Counted from the stretch's first letter, positions 9,432-19,075 are shown. The stretch: DNA of 64,000 nt from Streptomyces sp. CB01580 (GCF_001905795.1 NZ_LIXJ01000017.1:1-64000); one strand, 5' to 3'. Made by a program: numbers and translations. Notes: a model not told the origin generated them from the sequence alone.

Positions 9432-9569
9432 GCACGCCGTGGGGTCCGGGCGGGGCGAGGCCGGTCCGGCCGGGCTCGTCGGTGCGCTCGGGCGCGGGGG
9501 TCGACAAGAGCGGTGGGGCGGATCAGTATGGGGGGCCGTTGGGGCGGCAGGGCCACTTGGGGAGGGCTG

Positions 9570-12500
9570 TTGCACGGCGTGGAGTCTGACCTGGTCGCGA
9601 TCGTCGGCATGGCGGGACGGTTCCCGCAGGCGCCGGACACGGACGCTCTGTGGGAGCTGCTGATCGACGGCGGTGACGCCATCGGACCGGTGCCGCCGGA
9701 GCGGTGGGACGCCGGGGACGTGCTCGACCCGACGCGCGAGATCCAGTCGGTCGGGGGGTTCATCGACGGCGTCGACCTGTTCGACGCGGAGTTCTTCGGC
9801 ATCTCGCCCCGTGAGGCCGAAGTCCTCGACCCGCAACAGCGGTTGATGCTGGAGACCGTCTGGCGGGCTCTGGAGGACGCCGGTGAGGCGGCCGGCTCGC
9901 TGCGCGGATCGCGCACCGGGGTGTACGTCGGAGGGCTGTGGCACGACTACGAGCTGCTGCGCAAGGACGCGGGCGCGGGGGCCACGCAGCACAGCATCGT
10001 CGGCAACTCGCTCGACATCGTCTCGTCCCGGATCTCCTACGTGCTCGGCCTGACCGGGCCCAGCCTGACCATCGAGAGCAGTTGTTCGTCGTCCCTGGTC
10101 GCCCTGCACCAGGCGTGCCAGGCGCTGCGTCACGGCGAGGTCGACGCGGCGCTGGTGGGCGGGGCGAATCTGATGCTGACACCCGAGGTGACGGTGGGGC
10201 TCACGCACTTCGGCGGGCTCTCGCCCACCGGGCGCTGCCATGCCTTCGGCGCCGGGGCGGACGGGTTCGTGCGCGGCGAGGGTGTCGTCGTCGTGTATCT
10301 CAAGCCCCTGCGCAACGCGTTGCGCGACGGCGACCGGGTGCGCGCGGTGGTGGTCGCCAGTGCCGTGAACAACGACGGCGGCGGGGACAGCCTCGTCACC
10401 CCGAACCCGGCCGCCCAGCGGGATCTGCTGCGGCGGGTGTACGGGGCGGGCACCGTGCCGGTGCAGAGGCTCGCGTACGTCGAGGCGCACGGCACCGGGA
10501 CCGTGCGCGGCGACACCGCCGAGGCCGGGGCGCTCGGCGAGGTGCTGGGCCGGGCCGTGGACGGGCGCCGGCTGTACATCGGCTCGGTGAAGACCAACAT
10601 CGGCCACCTCGAACCGGCGGCGGGGCTGGCCGGGGTCGTCAAGTCGGTACTGGCCCTGGAGCACGGTGTCGTCCCACCGAGTCTGCACGCCGAGGAGCTC
10701 AGTCGGGACATCGACTTCGACGGGCTGAACCTGGCCGTCGCCCGGGAGCCCCTCGCTCTGGTGCCGGGCAGCCACATCGGTGTCAACTCGTTCGGCTGGG
10801 GCGGGACGAACGCGCACGTCGTCCTGACCGGGCCGCCCGGAACCCCCGAACCGTCGCCCGACCCCGCCCCCGGCTCCTCCGGGCCCGGGTCCGGCCGCGC
10901 CCCCGACTCCTCCGGCTCCGGCGCACCGTTCCTGCTGCCGCTGAGCGCGCACTCCGCCGAGGCGTTGGAGCAACGCGCCACGGACATACGGGAGTTGATC
11001 CACAAGGGAGCCTGCGCCCGGGAGGTGGCGCGGACCCTGGCCTGGCACCGGGACCACTTCCCGGAGCGGCGGGCGCTGATCGGCCCCGAGCCGGCCGGGA
11101 CGGTGTCCGGACGGGCCCGGGAGGTCGGCGGGGTCGCCCTGCTCCTTCCCGGGCAGGGCGCGCAGTGGACGGGCATGGGCGCGGGCCTGTACGGGCACGA
11201 CGCAGCCTTCACCGACGCCATGGACCGGTGTGCCCGGGCCCTGTCGCGGCACGTCCCGTGGGATGTGCGCGACCTCGTCACGGGCCGGGTGGTGCCGTCC
11301 GGGGTGGAGCAGGTGCAGCCCACGTCGTGGGCCATGTCGGTGTCTCTCGCGGCGGCGTGGGCGAACGCGGGTGTGACACCGGACGTGGTGGTGGGCCACA
11401 GCCAGGGCGAGATCGCGGCCGCGGCGGTGGCCGGGGCGCTGTCGCTGGAGGACGCCGCCCTGGTGGTGAGCAGGCGCAGTGCGATCCTCCGCCGGGTCGC
11501 CGGGCGCGGCCGGATGCTGGCCGTCGACCTCGGTCCGGAGCGTGCGGCGAAGGCGCTGGAGGGCTTCGAGGGGCTGGTCGAGCTGGCCGTGCACAACGGG
11601 CCGCGGTCCTGTGTGCTGTCCGGTGACGAGGACTCGGTGCTGCTGCTCCAGGAGATACTCGGGGCCGATGACGTGTTCTGCCGTCTGGTGGACGTCGACT
11701 ACGGGTCGCACAGCCCGCAGATCGACGCCATCGTGCCGGCGATCCGGGAGGCGCTGGCACCGGTGGCCCCGCGCGGCGGGCACACTCCCCTGTTGTCCAC
11801 GGTGGATCTGCGGCGGCTCGACGGCTCGGAGATGGACGCCGGGTACTGGGCGGCGAACCTGCGCGGCCGGGTGCGCTTCGCCGAGGCGGTGGGGCTGTTG
11901 CTGGACGACGGGGTGACGCATCTGGTCGAGGTCAGTCCGCATCCCGGCCTGGGCACCGCGCTGCGCCAGATCGGTGAGGAACGCGGCGAACCACCCGTCG
12001 TGCTGGGCACGTTGCGCCGCGGCGAGGGCACGCACCGGGATCTGTACCGGGCCTTCGGCGAGGCGTACGTCTCCGGTCTGGACGCCCTGGGTCCGCGTCC
12101 GCCGCGGCGTCCGCCGGTGCCCGTTCCGCCGTACCCGTTCCGCCGCGAGCGCCACTGGGTCGCGCCCCGGCGCGGCGGGGCGGCGACGGGTACGGGCGGC
12201 CGGCTGGCGGTGTCGCCGGCGCCGTCGACGGCGGCGGGGGTGTGGGAGGACTCCGTCGAGGTGTCCGTCGGGGCGCACCCGTGGCTGGCCGATCACCGGG
12301 TGCACGACACGGCCGTCTTCCCGGCGGGCGGTCATCTCGCCCTGGCGCAGCACTCGTTGCGCGGGCGTGGAGACGGCCCGCTCGTGCTGCGCGACATCGC
12401 TCTGCCGACGGCGCTGGCGGTCGGTGAGGAACCGTCGAGGCTCGCGGTGACCTGGCGTCCGGGGGCGGGCCCGGCCGGTGTGGTGTCCGTCGCCTCGCGC

Positions 12501-13565
12501 ACCGGGGGCGAGGAGGACGGCGGGGGCGGATGGACGCGGCATTTCCGCGCGGTGGCGTCCTGGGGTGCCCCGGTGCCCCTCGGTGCGTTCCCGGACCACC
12601 TGCTCGACGGGAAGGAGCTGGACGCGGACGGCTTCTACCGGGACTGTGCGCGGCGGAACCTTCCGTACGGTGCCGCGTTCCGGTCGGTGACCGGCGGGCA
12701 CCTCGCCGGGGACGAGGCCCTGATCCGGCTGGAGCTGCCGCCCGGGAGCCGGTCCGGGGACATGGCGGGGGCGCTCCATCCGGTGCTGTGGGACGGCGTT
12801 CTGCAAGCCGCTCTCGCCCTGGGCGAGGGGCCGTCGGTGCCGGTCGCCGTGGACTGCGCGGCGATGACCGCGACCGGTGCGCGGCGGTTGTGGGTGCACG
12901 CGGCACGTGCGGCGGACCGGGACGGTTTCGACCTCGCGGTGTTCGGCGACGACCGTGAGCCGGTGGGCCGGCTGACGGGAGTGGTGCTGGCCGAGGTACC
13001 GGGCGGCGGCGGGGAGCGGGACGACATCGGCCGCCACGTGTACCGGATGGTCTTCGAGCCCCGTGCGCGGCGGGCTCCTCATCACGAGGGGAACGATCCG
13101 GCCGGTGCGGGGAACGCGGCGGGTTCCGCAGGTCCGGCCGGTGCGGCGAATCCTGCGGGTCCGGCCGGTCGTGTCGTCGTCCGGGGGCGGGCGGGCGCGA
13201 CGGCGGAGGTGCTGCCGGACGCGCTCGGTCCGGAGGACCTCGGCGGGGCGGACACCGTGGTCTTCGTCGCGCCCGAGCGGGGATGGGCGGGCCTGGTGGA
13301 ACTGACGGAGCTGATCTGCCGCTGCCTGGACGAGAACCCCTCGGCGGGACTGGTGGTCGTGGTCCGGGAGGGCGCGGAGTCCGCCGGGTTGTACGCGGGT
13401 TTCGTGGCCGTGGTGCAGGCGGAGTACCCGCAGTTCGGCGCGCGGCTCATCGAGACGGACACGTTCTCGGCCGAGCTGGTGGACGAGCTGTCGGCCGCCG
13501 AGGACCGGGTGGTCCTGCGCGGTGGTGAACGCCTGGTCGGACAGCGGGTGCGAGGTGGCTCCCCC
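9570..13565 (+). CDS. fully reducing type I PKS, N-terminal half: KS-AT-DH (frame broken downstream)
   Basis: First 1332 codons of a single-module PKS resembling iterative or Mas-like enzymes. KS: 'SSCSSS' with Cys172, then HGTGT and the second His block. AT: GHSQGE with Ser611 and 'YGSHS' at 711-715, closest to the methylmalonyl class (YASHS) but not identical. DH: His909 in 'HRVHDTAVFP', where the usual Gly of HxxxGxxxxP is Asp; the second catalytic residue is Asp1075 in 'WDGVLQ'. TTG 9570 follows GGAGGG by three bases. GTG 9579 and GTG 9513 are alternatives. Without a frame change the open frame runs on as nonsense to 14546. The natural continuation (ER-KR-ACP) lies one base over from 13567. 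No docking helix precedes the KS. Confidence 0.8.
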
Positions 13566-13567
13566 CC
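13561..13567 (+). other. apparent +1 frameshift in a run of seven C
   Basis: Upstream codons in phase with 9570 read a PKS through '...VRGGSP' and become nonsense after this run. Codons one base later read the ER domain in full. Six C instead of seven would make one continuous 2044-residue PKS. The ORF for the second half can only start inside the linker (GTG 13522), which is not a natural protein start. Possible causes are a homopolymer sequencing error, a real inactivating mutation, or ribosomal slippage. Confidence 0.7.
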
Positions 13568-15705
13568 GTACGCCCGCGCCGTGGCGCGCCGGTGGGGCCG
13601 GTCAGCCGTTCCGGCAGGGGATCGCACGGCCGGGCGCTCTCGACTCGCTGTACCGGTGGCCGCTGGACCGGTCGGCACCCGGCGAGGGGCGGGTGGAGGT
13701 CGCCGTCGACGCGGCGTCGCTGAACTTCATCGACGTGATGAAGGCCATGGGCGTCTACCCGGACGATTCGGCGGACCGCGAACTCCTGGGGCTGGACTGC
13801 GCGGGCGTGGTGACCGCCGTCGGCCCCGGGGTGACGGGGACCGCCGTCGGGGACCGGGTGGTCGCCTGTGGCTTCGGGGCGCTCGCCAGCCATGTCACCG
13901 TCGACGCCCGGCATGTCGTACCGGTGCCCGCCGCGCTGGGCGCCGTCGAGGCGGCGGCCCTGCCCATGGTGCTGGTCACCGCCCACTACGCGCTCGTCGA
14001 GGTGGCGAGGACCGGGCCCGGGGAGACGGTGCTCGTGCATTCCGCCACCGGGGGCCTCGGTCTGGCCGCGCTGCAGGTCGCGCGGCGGGCGGGCGCGACG
14101 GTGATCGCCACGGCCGGTACCGAGGACAAGCGCCGCCGTCTGCGGGACATGGGTGTGGCGCACGTCTTCGACTCGCGCGGTCTCGACTGGGCCGCGCGGG
14201 TGCGGGAGGTCACGGGTGGGCGAGGGGTGGACGTGGTGCTCAACTCCCTGTCCGGCGCCGCCCTGCCCCTCGGCATGGAGGTGCTGGCCGAGGACGGCCG
14301 CTTCGTGGAGGTCGGCAAGCGGGACATCCACGCCGGGACCTCCGTCGGTCTCGGGGTGTTCAAGAAGTCGATCTCCGTGACGGCCGTCGACATCGCCGGT
14401 CTGCTGCGCCGCCGGCCGGAGCGTTTCGCGTCGCTGCTCAGGACCGTGTGGGGTCTGGTGGAGGCGGGCGAGCTCGGTCCCCTGCCGGTGCGCGCCCGGG
14501 ACTTCGCCGACGCCGAGGACGCGATGCGCACCATGGCGCGCGGTGAGCACATCGGCAAGATCGTGCTCACCGCTCCGGCCCGGTCGGGACCGGTCCGGCC
14601 ACAGCCCCTGCCGGGCGGGCGGCTGCGCGCCGGGGGCACCTATCTGATCACCGGCGGGCTGGGCGCGCTGGGCCTGTCGCTGGCGGAGTTCCTCGCGGCC
14701 TCGGGGGCCGGGGCGATCGCGCTCCTCGGACGGTCCGCGCCGGACGATCCCGGCCGGATCGAGGCGCTGCGGGCCACCGGGGCCCGGGTGGGCGTGTGGT
14801 CGGCCGACGTGGCCGACGAGCAGCGCATGCGGGAGGTGCTGGACGAGATCCGTACGCGGTTCCCTCCGCTGCGCGGGGTGTTCCACGCGGCGGGCGTCCT
14901 GGACGACGCGACCCTGCTCGGTCTCGACGCCGGCCGGATCGAGCGGGTGCTGCGCCCGAAGGCGCACGGCGCCCGGGTGCTGCACGAACTCACCGCCGAC
15001 GACGGCCTGGACCTGTTCGTGCTGTTCTCGTCGGCGGCGGCGTACGTCGGCACGGCCGGTCAGGCGGCGTACGCGGCGGCCAACAGCGCACTGGACGCCC
15101 TGGCGCTGGAGCGGCGCCGGGCCGGGCTGCCCGGGCTGAGCGTGCAGTGGGGTCCGGTGTCCGGCATCGGGCTCGCGGCGCGGTCGGCCGATCGCGGCGA
15201 CCGGCTGGCCGACCGGGGGCTGGGCGGCGTCGACGTCGACGCGTGCTGGCGGGCGCTGCGCCGGTTCATCGAGACGGACGAGGCGGTCGTCGCGTATGCC
15301 GCACTCGATCCCGAACGGTGGCGGGAGACGTATCCGGCCACGGCCTCGCAGTCCAGCTGGCAGTCGCTCGCGGCCTCGGACCGGACGGTGGTCGACACGG
15401 GGCTGCGGAACGTGCCCGCGCGGCGGCGCAGGGAGCTGGTGGAGGAAGTGGTGCGCCGTGACGCCGCGTTCGTGCTGCGCGTGGACGGGGACAAGCTGGC
15501 CCGGGACGTGCCGCTGAGGTCGCTGGGGCTGGACTCGCTGATGTCGGTGGAGCTGCGCAACCGGCTGGAGTCGTCGTTGGGGCTGCGGCTGAGTCCGACG
15601 CTGTTGTGGAAGTACGGCAGTCTGGCGCGGCTGGGTGCCGCGTTGTCCGAGCTGTTCGACACGTCCGGCACGTCCGACACGGAGGGGTCCGCCGCGCATG
15701 GGTGA
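13567..15705 (+). CDS. fully reducing type I PKS, C-terminal half: ER-KR-ACP
   Basis: Continuation of the broken PKS gene. Numbering follows the joined protein. ER: MDR-type enoyl reductase with 'LNFIDVMKAMG' (Phe at the position that is usually Tyr or Val in modular ER domains) and an NADPH loop 'HSATGGLGLAALQ' from about 1490. KR: 'TGGLGALG' cofactor loop, 'AGVLDD' (B-type LDD motif) and catalytic Tyr1834 in 'YAAAN'. ACP: 'GLDSLMSVELRN' with phosphopantetheine Ser at about 1989. The protein ends soon after the ACP with no thioesterase and no evident docking helix, so release or transfer must be done in trans. The hotdog thioesterase gene overlaps the 3' end by eight bases. Read alone, this frame opens at GTG 13522. 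Confidence 0.8.
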   Translation, partial: RTPAPWRAGGAGQPFRQGIARPGALDSLYRWPLDRSAPGEGRVEVAVDAASLNFIDVMKAMGVYPDDSADRELLGLDCAGVVTAVGPGVTGTAVGDRVVACGFGALASHVTVDARHVVPVPAALGAVEAAALPMVLVTAHYALVEVARTGPGETVLVHSATGGLGLAALQVARRAGATVIATAGTEDKRRRLRDMGVAHVFDSRGLDWAARVREVTGGRGVDVVLNSLSGAALPLGMEVLAEDGRFVEVGKRDIHAGTSVGLGVFKKSISVTAVDIAGLLRRRPERFASLLRTVWGLVEAGELGPLPVRARDFADAEDAMRTMARGEHIGKIVLTAPARSGPVRPQPLPGGRLRAGGTYLITGGLGALGLSLAEFLAASGAGAIALLGRSAPDDPGRIEALRATGARVGVWSADVADEQRMREVLDEIRTRFPPLRGVFHAAGVLDDATLLGLDAGRIERVLRPKAHGARVLHELTADDGLDLFVLFSSAAAYVGTAGQAAYAAANSALDALALERRRAGLPGLSVQWGPVSGIGLAARSADRGDRLADRGLGGVDVDACWRALRRFIETDEAVVAYAALDPERWRETYPATASQSSWQSLAASDRTVVDTGLRNVPARRRRELVEEVVRRDAAFVLRVDGDKLARDVPLRSLGLDSLMSVELRNRLESSLGLRLSPTLLWKYGSLARLGAALSELFDTSGTSDTEGSAAHG

Positions 15706-16129
15706 TCGCCCGGTCCTCGGCGTCGAGGAGACGCGTCTGCTGCTGGCGGAGTATCTGCCGGGCGAGAAGGGACTGGACGTGGTCGAGGTGTCGGCCGACG
15801 GTCTGGTCCTCACCGTGTGTCCGTCGCGGCTGCCGGTGCGGCCGGGCGGCACGGTGTCCGGGCCGGCCCTCTTCGCGTTCGCCGACGTGGCCGGGTACGT
15901 CGCCGTCAGCGCCTATCTGGGCGCGACCCCGTCGGCGACGCTGACGTCGAGCAGTATCAGCTTTCTGGAGGCGGTGGAGCCGGGTGAGCTGCGGGCCCGG
16001 GTCCGGGCCGAGCGCATCGGGCGCCGGACGGGCGTGTTCACGGCGCGGGTGGAGGACGGTCCGGGCCGCACGGTCGCCCTGGCCACACTGCACTTCGCCT
16101 TTCCCGGCAGCAGGAGGCGCGCGCCGTGA
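15698..16129 (+). CDS. PaaI-type hotdog-fold thioesterase
   Basis: A 143-residue protein of the hotdog acyl-CoA/ACP thioesterase superfamily. The central block 'GPALFAFADVAGYVAVSAYLG' matches the helix that packs in the hotdog barrel and carries the active-site acid (Asp in 'FADVAGY'). The following 'SSSISFLEAVEPGELRARV' is the usual dimer strand region. The ATG overlaps the PKS stop by eight bases, with GGAGG about 12 bases upstream, so it is co-expressed with the PKS and is the obvious candidate to hydrolyse or proofread its product. Actual substrate is unknown. Confidence 0.75.
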   Translation: MGDRPVLGVEETRLLLAEYLPGEKGLDVVEVSADGLVLTVCPSRLPVRPGGTVSGPALFAFADVAGYVAVSAYLGATPSATLTSSSISFLEAVEPGELRARVRAERIGRRTGVFTARVEDGPGRTVALATLHFAFPGSRRRAP

Positions 16130-16134
16130 GACTC

Positions 16135-16191
16135 AGAGCCTGTCGGGTGACCTTCGGCCGCTTTCCGGCCGAAGGTCACCCGACAGGCTCT
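16135..16191. terminator. bidirectional hairpin terminator, 26-bp perfect stem
   Basis: The arms 16135-16160 and 16166-16191 are perfect reverse complements, separated by a five-base loop (ctttc). It sits exactly between the + strand thioesterase stop and the minus strand KS stop, which the right arm touches. There is no U tract, as is usual in high-GC actinomycetes. The perfect match and length fit a shared terminator of two convergent transcripts. Confidence 0.8.
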
Positions 16192-17984
16192 CAGGCTCCG
16201 CCGAGCGGGCGGATGGAGTGGGTGGTCTCCTCCCACGGGTAGAGCGGCAGCGAGCGCACCGTGCGCGGCGCCGGGCCGGCCGGGACGGTCTCCGTCCCGT
16301 GCAGCGTCCGCAGCCGCGGGTCGTCGGCGCCGCGGCCCAGCGCGGTCAGCGCCTCGCGGGCTTCGGCGGCGCTGTCCGCCGTGATCCAGGCGGCGCACCG
16401 CAGCCGGGTGCGGCCGTGGGTCGCGGTGTACGCGAAGGCGGCGTAGTCGGCCTCGGCGGTGGGCCCGGACAGTGCCGTGGCGTAGCGCAGGGCGAGGGCG
16501 CGCAGTGCCGTCCCGGTGTGCGCGGAGACGAGGAGCCCGGCGGGGGCGGAGGCGGGCGTGACGGGCGGTGTCTCCGGACCCGACGGGGCCACCGGAGTCG
16601 AGCCCGGCGGGTGCTCCGGGGTCGGGGCGGGCCCGAGGTCGGCGACCGCCGGGGAGAGCACCGCGTGGGCGTTGGTGCCGCTCATGCCGAAGGAACTGAT
16701 CGCGGCGCACCGCCCCGAGGCCGTCGGGTCCCAGGGGACCGTCTCCGTCGGTACCGTCATGCCGCTGCCGTCGAGCACGATCCGCGGGTTGAGCCGCTCG
16801 AACCGCGCCTGCCGGGGAATGTGCCGCCTCTCCAGGCAGAGCAGGGCCTTGATGAGTCCGAGTACGCCGGCGGCGGCCTCGGCGTGCCCGATGTTCGCCT
16901 TCACCGATCCGACGTACCAGGTGCGGCCTGTGCCGCCCAGCGAGGTGCGGGCGGCCTCCAGTTCGATGGGATCGCCCAGCGGGGTTCCGGTGCCGTGCGC
17001 CTCCAGGTAGCCGATGTCGTCGGCGGTGAGTCCGGTGGCGCCGAGCACGGATGTGATGAGCTGGGTCTGGGCCGTGACGTCCGGGGCGGTGAAGCCGGCG
17101 GAACGGCCGTCCTGGTTGACGCCGGTGCCCTCGATCACGGCGAGGACGCGGTCCCCGTCGCGTTCGGCGTCGGTGAGCCGTTTGAGCACCACGGCGCCGC
17201 AGCCCTCGCCCCGGACGAAACCGTTGGCCCGTGCGTCGAAGGGGCGGCAGCGGCCGTCCGGCGACAGGGCCTCGGTGCGCTGGATCTCCGCCGTGGAGCG
17301 CGGCGCGAGGACGAGGCTCACGCCGGCGGCCACGGCCACGTCGCAGTCCCCCGCCGTCAGGGCGCGGCACGCCGTGTGCACCGCGACCAGGGAGGACGAG
17401 CAGGCGGTGTCGATGGCCATCGCCGGTCCCCGCAGGCCGAGCGTGTAGGCGATCCGGCCCGCGGCGAAGCAGTGCCCGTTGCCGATCAGCCAGGAGGCGT
17501 TCGGTTCGGGTTCGGCCCAGTGCCGGTGGTCCTGCCCGGTGATGCCGACGTAGACCCCGGTGGACTCCGCGACGCTCGCGGGCGGGATGGCCGCGTCCTC
17601 GAACGCCTCCCAGACCACCTGGAGCAGCAGGCGGTGCTGCGGGTCGAGGTTCCTCGCCTCGCGGGGTGAGATGCCGAAGAACTTCGCGTCGAAACCGAAC
17701 ACGTCGTCCAGGTATCCGCCGCGGGACAGCAGCCCGTCCCAGGCGGTGCCGAACACGCCGCGTCGCTGCCCGGGGAGTTCGCCGGTGAGGTCGCGGCCCT
17801 CGGCCAGGGCCCGCCAGTACGTCTCACGGTCGCCGATGCCGCCCGGCGCGCGCAGTCCGGTGCCCACGACGGCGATGCGCCGCGTGCCGCGGGCGGCGTC
17901 CAGCTCCGCGCGCAGCGACCTGATCGTCTCCATGGCCCGGCGCAGCGGACCGGTGGCGGTGGCGGTGTCCGAAGTCGATGACAT
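16191..17984 (-). CDS. stand-alone type I PKS ketosynthase without AT, post-AT tail retained
   Basis: A 597-residue protein with a complete type I KS: a helical N-terminus with a coiled-coil-like 'RRAMETIRSLRAELDAARG', active-site Cys195 in 'DTACSSS', HGTGTPLGDP, and the GHAEAAAG histidine region, so condensation should be possible. After the KS there is a Pro-rich linker and a KS-AT adaptor-like region, but no GHSxGE acyltransferase. The protein ends in 'RSLPLYPWEETTH', which resembles the LPxYPF post-AT linker of cis-AT modules. It looks like a module from which the AT and everything downstream were removed. ATG 17984 is chosen because similarity starts just after it; the frame is open to 18287. 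It is convergent with the fully reducing PKS and divergent from the diiron operon. Likely role: condensation with trans-loaded ACPs. Confidence 0.8.
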   Translation of the reverse strand: MSSTSDTATATGPLRRAMETIRSLRAELDAARGTRRIAVVGTGLRAPGGIGDRETYWRALAEGRDLTGELPGQRRGVFGTAWDGLLSRGGYLDDVFGFDAKFFGISPREARNLDPQHRLLLQVVWEAFEDAAIPPASVAESTGVYVGITGQDHRHWAEPEPNASWLIGNGHCFAAGRIAYTLGLRGPAMAIDTACSSSLVAVHTACRALTAGDCDVAVAAGVSLVLAPRSTAEIQRTEALSPDGRCRPFDARANGFVRGEGCGAVVLKRLTDAERDGDRVLAVIEGTGVNQDGRSAGFTAPDVTAQTQLITSVLGATGLTADDIGYLEAHGTGTPLGDPIELEAARTSLGGTGRTWYVGSVKANIGHAEAAAGVLGLIKALLCLERRHIPRQARFERLNPRIVLDGSGMTVPTETVPWDPTASGRCAAISSFGMSGTNAHAVLSPAVADLGPAPTPEHPPGSTPVAPSGPETPPVTPASAPAGLLVSAHTGTALRALALRYATALSGPTAEADYAAFAYTATHGRTRLRCAAWITADSAAEAREALTALGRGADDPRLRTLHGTETVPAGPAPRTVRSLPLYPWEETTHSIRPLGGA

Positions 17985-18340
17985 CGCCGGTGAGATTAAC
18001 AGTTCGATCGCCTGATCACCCCATGCTGCAAAGGAATTTGAGATTACTTGGTCATCAATCACCTGAAATGCAAGCGGAGTTGCCGATACAAAGTCCATCC
18101 GGTCGACGATCCGGGCATACGGATGGATCAGCCAACTCCCTTGAGATGGACATCTGTTGGCGAAAAACAATGGGTGTGCGGCGAAGCCTGGTGCTGCCCG
18201 TCCTCGGTGTGACAATGTGTCGCTCCGCGGGTACGGGGGTCCGTGCCGCACGTCGGGGGCGGGACCGGTCCCCGGCGCGTGCGCCACGCTCCTTCCGCTT
18301 CTCGTCCTGCTCTTTCGTCCGTGAGAAGGTGAGGTCGCCG
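17985..18340. promoter_or_regulatory. divergent intergenic region with operator-like inverted repeat
   Basis: These 356 bp separate the AT-less KS (minus) from the diiron operon (plus). The part from 18000 to 18190 is visibly richer in A+T than its surroundings, as expected of a promoter region. It holds an inverted repeat TCCATCCG (18094-18101) / CGGATGGA (18120-18127), arms 8 bp with an 18-bp spacer. This could be an operator shared by the divergent genes. I cannot assign -10/-35 elements with confidence. Confidence 0.4.
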
Positions 18341-19060
18341 ATGACGTTCGCGGTACTGGACGACGAAGAAGTCGTGGTGCGCACGCCGGAGGAGTTCCAC
18401 CGGATGCCCCGCGACTACCAGAAGATGCTGATCAGCCAGATCACCATCAACACCGAGGGCGAACTGTCCGGCGGCGACGACTACGCGCTGATGTTCCTGC
18501 CGCTCGCACCGTCCTCGGAGGAGCGCCAGGTGTGCGCGGAACGGGCCGCCGAGGAGTACGACCACTACAAGATCGGCAAACGCGTTCTCGCGGACATCGG
18601 CGTCGACACCACGTACATGGAGACGCAGCCGCTGTCCGAGCGCATGCTGTTCGCGGACGAGCGCATGCACACCTGCACCACCTGGGCCGAACGCGGGATC
18701 TACTCGTACATCGGCGAGGAGACCGCGATGGTGATGCTCCGCGAGTTCGCCGAGAGCAGCTACCGGCCGTGGGCCGAGGCGGTGCGCACGATCGTCCTCG
18801 ACGAGAAGATCCACATCGCCCACGGCGCCCGGGTCTGCCGCAACCTCGCGGCCACGGACGAGGGCCGCGAACAGCTCCAGGCCGCGCTCGACCGGCTGTG
18901 GCCGATGTTCGTCGGGATCTTCGGCAGCGCCAACACCAAGCGCTCCCGGCAGGCCGTGCGCTACGGCCTGCGCAGGACCACCAACGGCGAGGCCGTCGCA
19001 CTGTGGCGCGAGAAAGTCGCTCCGCGCGTCACCAACCTGGGCCTGCGCGTCCCCGAATAA
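18341..19060 (+). CDS. PaaA-like ferritin-superfamily diiron protein
   Basis: A 239-residue protein that resembles the catalytic subunit of phenylacetyl-CoA epoxidase (PaaA) and related diiron oxidases. It shows two ExxH iron-ligand pairs, 'EEYDHYKIG' in the first half and 'DEKIHIAHG' in the second, plus carboxylates on neighbouring helices ('EGELSGGDD', 'IGEETAMVM'), the four-helix pattern of a diiron site. ATG 18341 has GAGG six bases upstream; an in-frame extension from 17978 lacks coding character. It is the first gene of the operon with radical SAM, ACP, KS, enoyl reductase and aminotransferase genes. Likely an O2-dependent modification of an acyl thioester, possibly on the discrete ACP. 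Reaction and substrate are unknown. Confidence 0.7.
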   Translation: MTFAVLDDEEVVVRTPEEFHRMPRDYQKMLISQITINTEGELSGGDDYALMFLPLAPSSEERQVCAERAAEEYDHYKIGKRVLADIGVDTTYMETQPLSERMLFADERMHTCTTWAERGIYSYIGEETAMVMLREFAESSYRPWAEAVRTIVLDEKIHIAHGARVCRNLAATDEGREQLQAALDRLWPMFVGIFGSANTKRSRQAVRYGLRRTTNGEAVALWREKVAPRVTNLGLRVPE

Positions 19061-19075
19061 GCCGCGGAGGCAGTC

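Noticed and set aside
8127..13085. 1652-codon minus strand open frame opposite the fully reducing PKS
   Set aside because: It is composed of Arg/His/Pro/Gly-rich low-complexity sequence without domains. It is the antisense shadow of KS-AT-DH coding in high-GC DNA.
16135..18180. The palindrome and A+T-rich segment around the AT-less KS considered as an insertion-sequence remnant
   Set aside because: No transposase fragment or target-site duplication is visible, and the palindrome position between two stops is explained by termination.
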